DNA of 64,000 nucleotides from UBA1189 sp045594245 (lineage in GTDB: Bacteria; Bacteroidota; Bacteroidia; Bacteroidales; Bacteroidaceae), in the NCBI GenBank assembly GCA_045594245.1, contig JAZNYG010000015.1, positions 1 through 64,000 of the forward strand. The letters run 5' to 3'. The translations under genes and the position numbers were made by a program. Positions 25,861-34,306 of the stretch are shown here, piece by piece. Within the stretch, counting starts at the first letter, position 1; the number at the start of each line of letters is the position of its first letter. The notes below the pieces were generated by a model. It was not told the origin of the DNA, did not search any database, and saw only the letters and a program-made list of their open reading frames with translations.

Positions 25861-27555
25861 ATGCTTAAGCACGCTAAACTATTATTCGTATTTCTTGCCA
25901 CCACCCTTCTCTTTAGTGCTTGTAACGAAGAGGAAGGAATGATACAAGGCTTCGAGATGGACAAAGATACCATCAGCATTGCTGCCGAGGGTGGTACAGA
26001 ATATCTACGGGTGAACTCGGCATCCGAATGGGTCGCCGTATCCTCTGAACCATGGATAAGCATCTCGCCGGCCAATGGCATAGGCAGCACCGTGTGCAGT
26101 ATTGTCATTGATTCCACCCTTATCGCCGGTTCGCGCGATGCCTCTGTCTACTTCAGGTCCGACTTGGGCACCTATACGGTGCAGGTATGCCAGAGCGGTT
26201 TCGGCAAGCAGATTACACTTAAGGAACCAGAGCTCACCATTGCCTCCTCTACCAACAGCGTGGCCAACCGCTACTTCGAGGCTACGGTCACTACCAACGT
26301 TCCCTTTACCGTCAGCGTAGAGTATGAGGAGGGTGAAGCTATGGAATGGATCACTCCGGGCAAGTATGATGTGGAGTTTGATCGCGGTTCGCGTCCGCGC
26401 ACTACCACCCTGCGCTTCGATTGGAAGATCAACACCCGCTTTGCCCAGCGTACCGCCCGGGTTCACTTCTTGCCCCAGAGTGCCGACGATGTGCTCGACT
26501 TCCCTGCCGTGCTCACCGTGACCCAAGAGGCTGCTCCTACCATCACCGATGACCGTGCCGGCGACTCGCTCGCAGTCATCACCATCGCTCAGCGCCTGCA
26601 GCTGATGAGCGAGTGGGATGTAACGGAAAACATGCAGCACTGGGACGATGTCACCCTGTGGGAAGCCACCGACAAGGCCATTGTCAGTGGTGAGGTACCC
26701 CGTGAGGCTGTTGGCCGTGTGCGCACAGCCAACTTCATGATGTGCTACACCAAGGAAAGCATCCCTCAGGAGGTGCGTTATTTGAAGTATATAGAGACGC
26801 TGAACATCTACAGCAACGTCAACACGATGCTCCTCAGCATCGAGCTGGGCAGCGAGGTGTGCGAACTGGAGTACCTCAAGCACCTGCAGATTGGTGCCTT
26901 CGGCCTCGTATCGCTACCCGATGATTTCGTCAAGTTGGGCGACAAGCTCGAAACGCTCGACCTCAACTCAAACAACTTTACCGAGATTCCCGCTGTGCTT
27001 ACCAAGGAGAACTTCCCCCACCTGAAGTCGCTCAACCTACTCGCATGCCGCCGGTGGTCAGTGTACGACCTGCGCAAGAAAGATACCTATGAGAACGGTA
27101 TTGGACTCCATTTCAACACGGCCGACAACGATGCCCTCAAGCGCCTTCTCCTGTGGGACACCCTCGAAGAGCTGCGCCTTTCAAACAACTATATCGAAGG
27201 CTCGGTGCCCGACTTCACCGTAGGCCAGGATGGGGTAGAGGCCTGGACGGCCGAGGAACTGGCTGGTAACGACACCCTGCAGAACCTCATCGGACGTCCC
27301 AAGATATTGCCCAAGATGAAGCGCCTGACCCTAAACCTCAACTTCTTCACCGGCAATGCCCCCGACTGGTTGCTCTACCATCCCTATCTGCTCGACTGGT
27401 ACCCCGAGTCGCTCATCTTCCTGCAGAAGGAGAACGGCCTCGACTCAAAGGGCAAACTGGCAAAATTTGACAACGAACCCACCGACTTTGAATACTACTA
27501 CGACTTCTTCCCCGGCTATCGCGAGAAGTATGAGATGAAGGAAGAAATCGAATAA
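25861..27555 (+). CDS. Surface lipoprotein with BACON domain and leucine-rich repeats
   Basis: Protein of 564 residues with the lipobox LLFSAC (Cys20). Residues about 35-115 are a BACON domain (ISIAAEGGTEYLRVNSASEW, then AVSSEPWISISP). A second beta domain occupies about 120-225. The C-terminal half has plant-type leucine-rich repeats (KLETLDLNSNNFTEIP; LEELRLSNNYIEGSVP). It is the third of three adjacent lipoproteins that mix the same two module types, suggesting duplication and shuffling within the operon. A hairpin terminator follows at 27576. Confidence 0.8.
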   Translation: MLKHAKLLFVFLATTLLFSACNEEEGMIQGFEMDKDTISIAAEGGTEYLRVNSASEWVAVSSEPWISISPANGIGSTVCSIVIDSTLIAGSRDASVYFRSDLGTYTVQVCQSGFGKQITLKEPELTIASSTNSVANRYFEATVTTNVPFTVSVEYEEGEAMEWITPGKYDVEFDRGSRPRTTTLRFDWKINTRFAQRTARVHFLPQSADDVLDFPAVLTVTQEAAPTITDDRAGDSLAVITIAQRLQLMSEWDVTENMQHWDDVTLWEATDKAIVSGEVPREAVGRVRTANFMMCYTKESIPQEVRYLKYIETLNIYSNVNTMLLSIELGSEVCELEYLKHLQIGAFGLVSLPDDFVKLGDKLETLDLNSNNFTEIPAVLTKENFPHLKSLNLLACRRWSVYDLRKKDTYENGIGLHFNTADNDALKRLLLWDTLEELRLSNNYIEGSVPDFTVGQDGVEAWTAEELAGNDTLQNLIGRPKILPKMKRLTLNLNFFTGNAPDWLLYHPYLLDWYPESLIFLQKENGLDSKGKLAKFDNEPTDFEYYYDFFPGYREKYEMKEEIE

Positions 27556-27575
27556 CCTCCTCCGTCATACAGCAA

Positions 27576-27608
27576 TCCCCGACTTCACATTGCGTGGAGG
27601 CGGGGATT
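27576..27608 (+). terminator. GC hairpin terminator after the lipoprotein operon
   Basis: TCCCCGACTTCACA pairs imperfectly with GTGGAGGCGGGGA, 20 bases after the stop. Third copy of the hairpin family seen at 16228 and 21328. Confidence 0.7.
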
Positions 27609-27696
27609 GTCTATTAACTAACATGACATTGCAGGGAAAATAGCTGAAGCCTGATAGTCCTAAGCAACCAATTTCAAGGAGAGTTGTTTTTTGTGG

Positions 27697-28031
27697 ATAT
27701 AAGAATCTGTTTGGATTTTATTTCGAGTTTATCTGAGAGGTGGGAGCGAGAAGTCGCACTCCTTTGTGAAGCTAAAGCTTCAGTCGTCGCAACTGACGCT
27801 TTCATATCGCGTCGGGAGCAGATTTCCTCTCTTTGGTCGCAGCAAGGATAGTGCCAACGAGCGCATGTAAGCTCGCTTACAATGCTCAGCGAGTACAGCC
27901 TATCCTCATTAAAGATAAATAGTGGTCTATTTGCAAGAGCCGAGAGGGTAAAGATGCCAAAAAGGGTCTCAGATAATCCGAAAAGTCCATAAAATACATA
28001 TTAACGGTAAAATCCAAACAGATTCTAATAT
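27697..28031. mobile_element. MITE-like non-coding element with 24-base terminal inverted repeats
   Basis: A 19-base sequence AGAATCTGTTTGGATTTTA at 27702-27720 recurs inverted, without mismatch, at 28008-28026. Extending outward the match is 24 bases with one mismatch (27697-27720 and 28008-28031). The 335-base unit has no open frame. Its interior has strong pairing potential: AGGATAG and CTATCCT (around 27846-27905) enclose GTAAGC and GCTTAC with GAGC and GCTC. The right terminus ends 7 bases before a -7 box, so the element supplies the -33 region of the following gene. Confidence 0.75.
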
Positions 28032-28038
28032 TTTGTAT

Positions 28039-28046
28039 TACCTTTG
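28039..28046 (+). promoter_or_regulatory. -7 box before the Ig-like lipoprotein gene
   Basis: TACCTTTG, a perfect TAnnTTTG match. The -33 position falls inside the inverted repeat of the mobile-like element and is not TTTG. The ATG is only 8 bases downstream, so the transcript would be nearly leaderless. Confidence 0.5.
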
Positions 28047-28054
28047 CCAATTAT

Positions 28055-29986
28055 ATGAAACCGACGATAAAACATTTGTTTGCTTTAGCAGCCGTGGCAG
28101 TGCTGGTGGTAGCGTGCGCCTCGATAGGCTCGCCTGACGGAGGCCCCTACGACGAGACTCCGCCCGTATTCCTTGGTAGTACGCCCGAACCATTTGCTTT
28201 GGGTGTGAAGGACAAGCGTGTGACACTGAAGTTTGACGAGTTCATCAAGATAGAGAAGGCTGCCGAGAAGGTGGTCATATCGCCTCCGCAGATAACACAG
28301 CCCATCATCAAGACATCAGGGAAAAGTATCGTGGTGGAGCTGGATGATTCGCTCAAGGCAAACACGACCTATAGCATCGACTTCAGTGATGCCATCGTGG
28401 ACAACAACGAAGGTAATCCGCTGGGAAACTTTGCCTTCCTTTTCTCTACGGGCGATAGGATAGATACGCTGGCCGTGTCGGGTACGGTGCTCAATGCCGC
28501 TAATCTCGAACCGATAAAGGGTATCTTGGTGGGTCTACACAGTGACTTGGCCGACAGCGCCTTCACGACTAAGCCTTTCGACCGTGTGTCGCGTACCGAT
28601 GCTGACGGCCGCTTCACTATACGAGGTATTGCTCCCGGTACCTATCGCGCCTATGCCTTGCAGGATGCCAATCAGAACTATATCTTCGATCAGAAGAGTG
28701 AGATGATTGCCTACCTCGATTCGTTGGTGGTACCTAGCACCGAGGTACGTATGCATCAAGACACCACGTGGATTGACTCGCTCACCATTGATACTATCCG
28801 CACTGTGCCGCGTGTACATTACTTACCTGAGGACCTCGTACTCACGGCATTTACCGAGACGCCTACGCAGCGCTATCTCGTCAAGACTGAGCGCCCTGAA
28901 CTGAAGAAGTTCTCCATCTATTTCTCTACTGGATCCGACAGTTTGCCACAGCTTACGCCGCTTAACTTCGTTGACGAGGATGCCTACATCGTGGAGAGCA
29001 GCGTCGATCACGATAGTATAACCTATTGGATGAGAGATACGCTTGCCTACTATAAGGATACGCTTTCTATGGCACTTACCTATGAGTATACCGATACGTT
29101 GGGACAGCTTGTGCCCCGAACTGACACGCTCAACCTCGTGGCAAAGAAGACTCGTGCCAAGATATTACAAGAGGAGGAGAAAAAACGTAGGGAGGCCGAG
29201 AAGGAGCGCGAGAAACGCATGAAGCGTGGCGATACCATTCCTGAGACAGCTCCTAAAACACAGTTCCTTAGTATCAAGGTTGGAGGAGGCACAAGTATGG
29301 ACCTCACTGCCAATGTTACGATAGATTTTACGGAGCCTATCGTACAGATTAATGATACGGCCATACATCTATTCAAAAAGGTAGATACGCTGTGGGTAGA
29401 CGAACCGCACCTGTTCCGTCAACGCAAGAACTCCCTCATGGGATATGAGCTGCTAGGCGAATGGAAACCTGAGGTGGAGTATAAGGTAGTGCTTGACTCG
29501 ATGGCCTTCACTGGGCTATACGGATTGCATACCAAGCAACAGGAGACGACGTTCAAGTTCAAGGCACTGGACCAGTATAGTACGCTTTTCCTCACCATAC
29601 AGCAAGCTAAGCCAGGCTATACGGTGCAGTTGCTCGAAGGAGACAAAGTAGCTCGTCAGAAGAGGGTAGAGAAGGGACAGGTCGACTTCTACTTCCTGAA
29701 ACCGGGCACCTATCATATGCGAATATTCAATGACCGCAATGGCAATGGCGTATGGGATACTGGACTTTACGAATCAAAGGAGCAGGCTGAAGAGGTGTAC
29801 TACTTCCCCGGATCTATCAAGACACGTGAGAACTGGGACTACACGCAGGAATGGAACCCCACAGCGCTGCCTCTTGACCAGCAAAAGCCCAACGATATCA
29901 AGAAGCAGAAGTCTGATACCAAGGAGCGCAAGTCGAAGAACGCCGAGCGCGAAGCGAAGAAGAAGAAACAACAGCAACAACAGTAA
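28055..29986 (+). CDS. Ig-like (SbsA/Big_5-type) domain lipoprotein
   Basis: Protein of 643 residues with a signal peptide and lipobox (AVLVVAC, Cys21) followed by the motif SIGSPDGGPYDETPPVFLGS, typical of a conserved Bacteroidota lipoprotein family. Residues about 38-135 are a SbsA-like Ig domain (VTLKFDEFIKIEKA, then YSIDFSDAIVDNNEGN). A carboxypeptidase-regulatory-like domain follows (DGRFTIRGIAPGTYRAYALQD). A charged helix (EEEKKRREAEKEREKRMKRG) lies mid-protein, and the C-terminus is Lys/Gln-rich. Probably periplasmic or outer-membrane bound with a structural role. The DUF3108 gene starts 2 bases after its stop. Confidence 0.85.
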   Translation: MKPTIKHLFALAAVAVLVVACASIGSPDGGPYDETPPVFLGSTPEPFALGVKDKRVTLKFDEFIKIEKAAEKVVISPPQITQPIIKTSGKSIVVELDDSLKANTTYSIDFSDAIVDNNEGNPLGNFAFLFSTGDRIDTLAVSGTVLNAANLEPIKGILVGLHSDLADSAFTTKPFDRVSRTDADGRFTIRGIAPGTYRAYALQDANQNYIFDQKSEMIAYLDSLVVPSTEVRMHQDTTWIDSLTIDTIRTVPRVHYLPEDLVLTAFTETPTQRYLVKTERPELKKFSIYFSTGSDSLPQLTPLNFVDEDAYIVESSVDHDSITYWMRDTLAYYKDTLSMALTYEYTDTLGQLVPRTDTLNLVAKKTRAKILQEEEKKRREAEKEREKRMKRGDTIPETAPKTQFLSIKVGGGTSMDLTANVTIDFTEPIVQINDTAIHLFKKVDTLWVDEPHLFRQRKNSLMGYELLGEWKPEVEYKVVLDSMAFTGLYGLHTKQQETTFKFKALDQYSTLFLTIQQAKPGYTVQLLEGDKVARQKRVEKGQVDFYFLKPGTYHMRIFNDRNGNGVWDTGLYESKEQAEEVYYFPGSIKTRENWDYTQEWNPTALPLDQQKPNDIKKQKSDTKERKSKNAEREAKKKKQQQQQ

Positions 29987-29988
29987 AA

Positions 29989-30774
29989 ATGAAGAAGCAT
30001 TTGTTTTCAGTATATTTCCTGCTTCTCCTTGCAATCGGCAGTCACGCCCAGTGTCCAGTACGTGAGGGACTCTTGTCTGACGGTGAGGAGATACGCTACG
30101 AGCTTTTCTTCAACTGGCGATTCATCTGGATAAAGGCTGGTGAAGCCTGCCTGACCACACGCTTGACCACCTATAATGATGCTCCTGCCTACGAGAGCAC
30201 TTTGTTGGCAAGCACCAATGCACGTGCCGACCTCATATTCCGTCTGCGCGATACCATCAGTACCGTGGTGACTCCCGGTATGGTGCCTCTGTATTTCGTG
30301 AAGCGATGCGATGAAGGTAAGGAGATGATTTACGATCGTGCATGGTTTGACTACGAGGATGGGGTGGCTACAGCTCGACAGATAAAGATTTATGGCGACG
30401 GCCGTGTGCGTGAAACCTCCCATAGCGATAGTCGCTGTATCTATGATATGGTGAGCCTCTTGCTCTACTCCCGCTCCCTCGATACCGAAAGTCTTAGCGT
30501 GGGTGACCGTATGCAGTATCCTATGGTGACAGGCGTGAAGGTGGAGGAGCAGAACCTGATTTATCTGGGCAAGCAGGATGTGGAGGCTCTCTCGGGTGAG
30601 AATTACCGCTGCCAGGTGTTCAGCCTCGTACAAAAGAGGAAGAACAAGGAGGGTAAGCTGGAAGATCGGGAGATAATCCGTTTTTATACCACTGACGACG
30701 AACGTCATCTGCCCATACAGCTTGACCTTATACTGAAATTTGGCGTGGCAAAGGCGAAGTTGTCAAATAAATGA
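29989..30774 (+). CDS. DUF3108 exported protein
   Basis: Protein of 261 residues with a signal peptide ending near SHAQ. It has the DUF3108 pattern GEEIRYELFFNWRFIWIKAG at the mature N-terminus, then repeated beta-strands (ESTLLASTNARADLIFRLRD) and a C-terminal TTDDERHLPIQLDLILKFG. The family is exported and widespread in Bacteroidota and proteobacteria. Its role is unknown, and the fold resembles lipoprotein-carrier-like half-barrels. It sits in one transcript with the Ig-like lipoprotein upstream, a conserved pairing. Confidence 0.85.
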   Translation: MKKHLFSVYFLLLLAIGSHAQCPVREGLLSDGEEIRYELFFNWRFIWIKAGEACLTTRLTTYNDAPAYESTLLASTNARADLIFRLRDTISTVVTPGMVPLYFVKRCDEGKEMIYDRAWFDYEDGVATARQIKIYGDGRVRETSHSDSRCIYDMVSLLLYSRSLDTESLSVGDRMQYPMVTGVKVEEQNLIYLGKQDVEALSGENYRCQVFSLVQKRKNKEGKLEDREIIRFYTTDDERHLPIQLDLILKFGVAKAKLSNK

Positions 30775-30881
30775 CATTGCTTTTGGGGTAACTTTATAGG
30801 GGGGGAGTGGAGAAGTTCTCAGAAGAATGTCGACTGATTTCTGCTTGTTGTGGACGTGATACAATATTATCTAGCTTTACG

Positions 30882-30911
30882 TTGAATATTCCACATTTTT
30901 ATGTAATTTTG
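30882..30911 (+). promoter_or_regulatory. Promoter of gpmI
   Basis: -33 TTG at 30882-30884 and -7 TAATTTTG at 30904-30911 with 19 bases between. The leader to the ATG is about 60 bases. Confidence 0.65.
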
Positions 30912-30977
30912 CATTGAAAAGCGTATTAAGTTTGTGTTATATAGCAATAGAATAAACCATATAAACTAATAGATCGT

Positions 30978-32477
30978 ATGTCAAAGAAAGCATTATTGAT
31001 GATTTTGGACGGTTGGGGCTTCGGCAACCACGGTAAGGGTGACGTTATCTTCAACACTCCCACTCCCTATTGGGACTATCTGATGAGTACTTATCCTCAC
31101 TCTCAGCTGCAGGCCAGCGGCGAGAACGTGGGTTTGCCCGACGGACAGATGGGTAACTCCGAGGTGGGGCACCTCAACATCGGTGCCGGCCGCGTGGTAT
31201 ACCAGGACCTCGTTAAGATCAACCGCGCCTGTGCCGACAATAGCATCCTGCAGAACAAGGAGATCGTGGCTGCCTACAGCTACGCCAAGGAGAACGGCAA
31301 GAACCTCCACCTCATGGGCCTCACCTCTGACGGTGGTGTGCACAGCTCACTCGACCACCTTTTCAAGCTCATCGACATCGCCGGTGAGTATGGCATCGAC
31401 AACACTTACGTGCACTGTTTCATGGACGGTCGCGACACCGACCCCAAGAGTGGTGCAGGATTCATCGGCCAGCTCGTGGAGCACAATGCCAAGATTGCCT
31501 CTATCATCGGTCGTTACTACGCTATGGACCGCGACAAGCGCTGGGAGCGCGTGAAGGTGGCCTATGACCTGCTCGTAAGTGGCGAGGGCAAGAAGGCCAG
31601 CGACATGGTGAAGGCCGTAGAGGAGTCGTACGCTGAGGGCGTGACCGACGAGTTTATCCTCCCCATCGTGAACAGCAACTATGACGGCACCATCAAGGAG
31701 GGCGACGTAGTCATCTTCTTCAACTACCGCAACGACCGTGCTAAGGAACTCACCGTAGTGCTCACACAGCAGGATATGCCCGAAGCTGGCATGCACACTA
31801 TCCCTGGCCTGCAATACTACTGCATGACTCCGTACGACGCATCGTTCAAGGGTGTACACATCCTCTTCGACAAGGAGAACGTAGAGAACACCCTCGGCGA
31901 ATATGTGGCATCGAAGGGCCTCAAGCAGCTCCACATTGCCGAGACTGAGAAGTATGCCCACGTGACCTTCTTCCTCAACGGTGGCCGCGAAACTCCGTTC
32001 GACGGCGAAGACCGCATCCTGGTGCCCTCACCCAAGGTGGCTACCTATGACCTGCAGCCCGAGATGAGTGCCTACGAGGTGCGCACCAAGCTCGTGGAGG
32101 CTATCCGCGAAGATAAGTACGACCTCATCGTCGTGAACTTTGCCAATGGCGACATGGTGGGCCACACCGGCGTATACAGCGCCATCGAAGCTGCCGTGAA
32201 GGCTGTCGATGAGTGCGTGAAGGACGTTATCGAGGCTGCCAAGGAGACCGGCTACGAGGCTATCATCATCGCCGACCACGGCAATGCCGACAATGCCGTG
32301 AATGCCGATGGCTCGCCCAACACAGCCCACTCGCTCAATCCCGTACCCTTCATCTACGTCACCGAGAACAAGGACGTACAGCCTGCCGACGGCATCCTCG
32401 CCGACGTGGCTCCCTCGGTACTGAAGATCATGGGTCTGCCCGTACCGGCCGAGATGACGGGCAAGCAGCTGATTTAA
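30978..32477 (+). CDS. gpmI: 2,3-bisphosphoglycerate-independent phosphoglycerate mutase
   Basis: Protein of 499 residues, the normal length. It interconverts 3- and 2-phosphoglycerate in glycolysis and gluconeogenesis in the cytoplasm, using two metal ions and a phosphoserine intermediate. Visible marks: MILDGWGFG at the N-terminus with the first metal-binding Asp, GQMGNSEVGHLNIGAGR with catalytic Ser61, MDGRDTDPKSG, and the late metal motif IIADHGNADN followed by AHSLNPVPF. It has its own promoter and is followed by the palindromic spacer that precedes the four-helix-bundle gene. Confidence 0.97.
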   Translation: MSKKALLMILDGWGFGNHGKGDVIFNTPTPYWDYLMSTYPHSQLQASGENVGLPDGQMGNSEVGHLNIGAGRVVYQDLVKINRACADNSILQNKEIVAAYSYAKENGKNLHLMGLTSDGGVHSSLDHLFKLIDIAGEYGIDNTYVHCFMDGRDTDPKSGAGFIGQLVEHNAKIASIIGRYYAMDRDKRWERVKVAYDLLVSGEGKKASDMVKAVEESYAEGVTDEFILPIVNSNYDGTIKEGDVVIFFNYRNDRAKELTVVLTQQDMPEAGMHTIPGLQYYCMTPYDASFKGVHILFDKENVENTLGEYVASKGLKQLHIAETEKYAHVTFFLNGGRETPFDGEDRILVPSPKVATYDLQPEMSAYEVRTKLVEAIREDKYDLIVVNFANGDMVGHTGVYSAIEAAVKAVDECVKDVIEAAKETGYEAIIIADHGNADNAVNADGSPNTAHSLNPVPFIYVTENKDVQPADGILADVAPSVLKIMGLPVPAEMTGKQLI

Positions 32478-32587
32478 GTGAAAAGTGAAGAGGGAAGAGT
32501 GAAGAGTTGCCATCCGGCCTTTTCCCCCTTTCCCTCTTCCCTTTTCCCTCCTAACTCTTCCCTCTTCTCTTTTCCCTCTTCCCTATT
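32477..32587. repeat. Palindromic direct repeat, copy C (left of the four-helix-bundle gene)
   Basis: Purine-rich units (GAAGAGGGAAGAGTGAAGAG) face pyrimidine-rich units (CTCTTCCC). The core from GAAGAGTTGCCATCCGGCC through to CTAACTCTTCCCTCTTC is identical, over roughly 70 bases, to the copy at 32923-33023. It ends directly at the ATG at 32588. A diverged third copy lies at 58678-58762. Confidence 0.9.
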
Positions 32588-33031
32588 ATGGACATCGCGT
32601 TTCCTAAAAGCAAAGCTTTTGCTGTTCGCATAGTAAACCTCTACTCTTATCTCACGAAGACAAAGGGCGAGCATGTCATGTCTAAGCAACTGCTGCGGTC
32701 AGGAACAAGTATTGGCGCCAATATTGCCGAAGCCCAATATGCAATAAGCAAGCCAGACTTTATAGCCAAACACCAGATAGCATTGAAAGGATGCGCCGAG
32801 AGTCTATATTGGCTGGAAATTTTACACGAAACCGATATTCTGACTAAAGAACAGTTTGAGTCAATGTACGCAGATTGTGTGGAGTTGAAGAAATTATTGA
32901 TAACAATATTAAAAACATCTAAAGAGGGAAAAGTGAAGAGTGAAGAAGGAAGAGTTGCCATCCGGCCTTTTCCCCCTTTCCCTCTTCCCTTTTCCCTCCT
33001 AACTCTTCCCTCTTCCCTCTTAAAATGGTAG
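32588..33031 (+). CDS. Four-helix-bundle protein (S23/IVP family) between direct repeats
   Basis: Protein of 147 residues; residues 1-115 match the four-helix-bundle family first described from 23S rRNA intervening sequences and related to the Avd accessory protein of diversity-generating retroelements. Family marks: FPKSKAFAVRIVNLYSYL, then QLLRSGTSIGANIAEA and ALKGCAESLYWLEIL. The C-terminal 30 residues (VKSEEGRVAIRPFPPFPL and onward) are translation of the flanking repeat, so the natural protein probably ended near LKTSKEG. The reading frame overlaps the next gene by 7 bases. No rRNA is nearby, so this is an orphan copy. Members bind nucleic acid; its role here is unknown. Confidence 0.85.
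   Translation: MDIAFPKSKAFAVRIVNLYSYLTKTKGEHVMSKQLLRSGTSIGANIAEAQYAISKPDFIAKHQIALKGCAESLYWLEILHETDILTKEQFESMYADCVELKKLLITILKTSKEGKVKSEEGRVAIRPFPPFPLPFSLLTLPSSLLKW
32923..33023. repeat. Palindromic direct repeat, copy D (right of the four-helix-bundle gene)
   Basis: Near-identical to copy C (identical core of roughly 70 bases). Its left part is translated as the tail of the four-helix-bundle protein, and its right end abuts the ATG of the DUF3109 gene at 33025. Confidence 0.9.
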
Positions 33032-33606
33032 AAGTAAACGGTGTAGTCGTATCATTCGACGTATTCAAAGAGAAGTTTCTGTGCGACCTTGAGGGTTGCA
33101 ACGGTGCCTGCTGTATCGAAGGCGATGCAGGTGCACCCATCACTCCCGATGAGGTGAAAGAGGTAGAAGCGCTGCTGCCCGAGATATGGGACGAGCTGCT
33201 GCCCGAGGCACGCGAAGTGATCAACCGCCAAGGCATCTCGTACTATGACCCCAGTGGCGAACTCGTCACCTCCATTGTGAATGGCAAGGACTGTGTGTTC
33301 ACCTGCTACGACGAGCGTGGCTGCTGCTACTGTGCCATCGAGCGGGCCTACCGCCAAGGGCGTGTGCCCTTCTACAAACCCGTATCGTGCCACCTCTATC
33401 CCATCCGTGTGGGCGAGTATGGCCCCTACCGCGCCCTCAACTACGACCGTTGGGACGTGTGCAAGGTGGCTGTCCTCAAAGGCCAGAAGGAGAACCTTCC
33501 ACTTTATAAGTTCCTCAAGGAACCCCTCATCCGTCGCTTCGGTGAGGACTGGTATGCCGAACTCGAACTCGTTGCCGAGGAACTGGCCAATCAAGGACTG
33601 ATTTAA
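33025..33606 (+). CDS. DUF3109 cysteine-rich protein
   Basis: Protein of 193 residues rich in ordered cysteines: FLCDLEGCNGACCIEGDAG, CVFTCYDERGCCYCAIE and VSCHLYPIR. This is the DUF3109 pattern, a family distantly related to YkgJ-type putative zinc or iron-sulfur proteins. It is cytoplasmic, with no signal peptide. The pattern of eight or more Cys suggests metal or cluster binding; no reaction is established. The ATG at 33025 is preceded directly by the palindromic repeat, so any ribosome access must use the repeat as leader or translation of the overlapping upstream frame. Confidence 0.9.
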   Translation: MVEVNGVVVSFDVFKEKFLCDLEGCNGACCIEGDAGAPITPDEVKEVEALLPEIWDELLPEAREVINRQGISYYDPSGELVTSIVNGKDCVFTCYDERGCCYCAIERAYRQGRVPFYKPVSCHLYPIRVGEYGPYRALNYDRWDVCKVAVLKGQKENLPLYKFLKEPLIRRFGEDWYAELELVAEELANQGLI

Positions 33607-33674
33607 TTGGGTTGGGAATCTACATCATTAACGGTAGAAAAGTTGTGATTGAATAATAATATGGTATAAAGATA

Positions 33675-33706
33675 GCGGTGCCCGACCTTAAGAGGTAGGG
33701 CACTGC
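33675..33706 (+). terminator. Rho-independent terminator after the DUF3109 gene
   Basis: GCGGTGCCCGACC pairs with GGTAGGGCACTGC around TTAAGA, followed by TTGTTGTT. Confidence 0.75.
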
Positions 33707-33770
33707 TTGTTGTTAGGGATGTGGTTGCGCAGGAACGAGTAAAAAGTCGATAAAAAGTGTTGGCAGTTTA

Positions 33771-33800
33771 TTGTATCTTCGTTAAAAAACATTATATTTG
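33771..33800 (+). promoter_or_regulatory. Promoter of the small paralogous protein pair
   Basis: -33 TTG at 33771-33773 and -7 TATATTTG at 33793-33800, 19 bases apart, 29 bases before the ATG at 33830. Confidence 0.65.
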
Positions 33801-33829
33801 TGCAATATTAGTAAATAACAGCGCAAAAA

Positions 33830-34030
33830 ATGGCAAAATCATTCTGGAATTCATCTCATAAATTCCGATATGTACTCTTAGCTTTGAGATACTTTTCGAC
33901 ACCAAATCATGTGTATCATCTGGCTCATGCGGATGTTCGCTGTAGGTCAAAAAAGGATAAGAAGATACTGCATAGGCTGCATCAACTAGGTATTGTTCAT
34001 CATTCCTCTTCGTATCGTTCTAAAAAGTAG
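33830..34030 (+). CDS. Small basic protein of unknown family, paralogue 1
   Basis: Protein of 66 residues, strongly basic. I do not recognise the family. It shares a pattern with the next gene: FWNSSHKFRYVLLALRY, a Pro and Tyr spaced alike, LAH, then a charged stretch with ILHRLHQLGIVHH. The predicted shape is two or three short helices, not a membrane protein. A good promoter precedes it. The conserved SSHK and LAH histidines suggest nucleic acid or metal binding, which is speculation. Confidence 0.7.
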   Translation: MAKSFWNSSHKFRYVLLALRYFSTPNHVYHLAHADVRCRSKKDKKILHRLHQLGIVHHSSSYRSKK

Positions 34031-34092
34031 CTAAAACAATACCTTGCTCATTTTCGTTATGCCTAGGTCAATAAGTATAACGATTTCTATAT

Positions 34093-34287
34093 ATGATGAG
34101 CAAGAGCAGAAGTTTTTGGAGTTCAAGTCATAAACTGGTATATATTGCATTGGCCTTCCGGTTTCGTGTTTGGCCAAGCTATATCTATTCATTGGCGCAT
34201 GGAATGTTGAGAGGAGACTATTCGATACGTGATGAACAGATTCTTGATTCTCTACTTCGAAAAGGAATAATCTATCGGATAGGATAG
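34093..34287 (+). CDS. Small basic protein of unknown family, paralogue 2
   Basis: Protein of 64 residues, clearly homologous to its upstream neighbour: SFWSSSHKLVYIALAFRF, SYIYSLAHGMLRGD, and DEQILDSLLRKGIIYRIG. Only about a third of positions are identical, so the duplication is old or the copies diverge fast. The conservation between two short frames is itself good evidence that both are real genes. No separate promoter is clear in the 62-base gap. Function unknown. Confidence 0.72.
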   Translation: MMSKSRSFWSSSHKLVYIALAFRFRVWPSYIYSLAHGMLRGDYSIRDEQILDSLLRKGIIYRIG

Positions 34288-34306
34288 TATATTGCTATCT
34301 CAGCTG

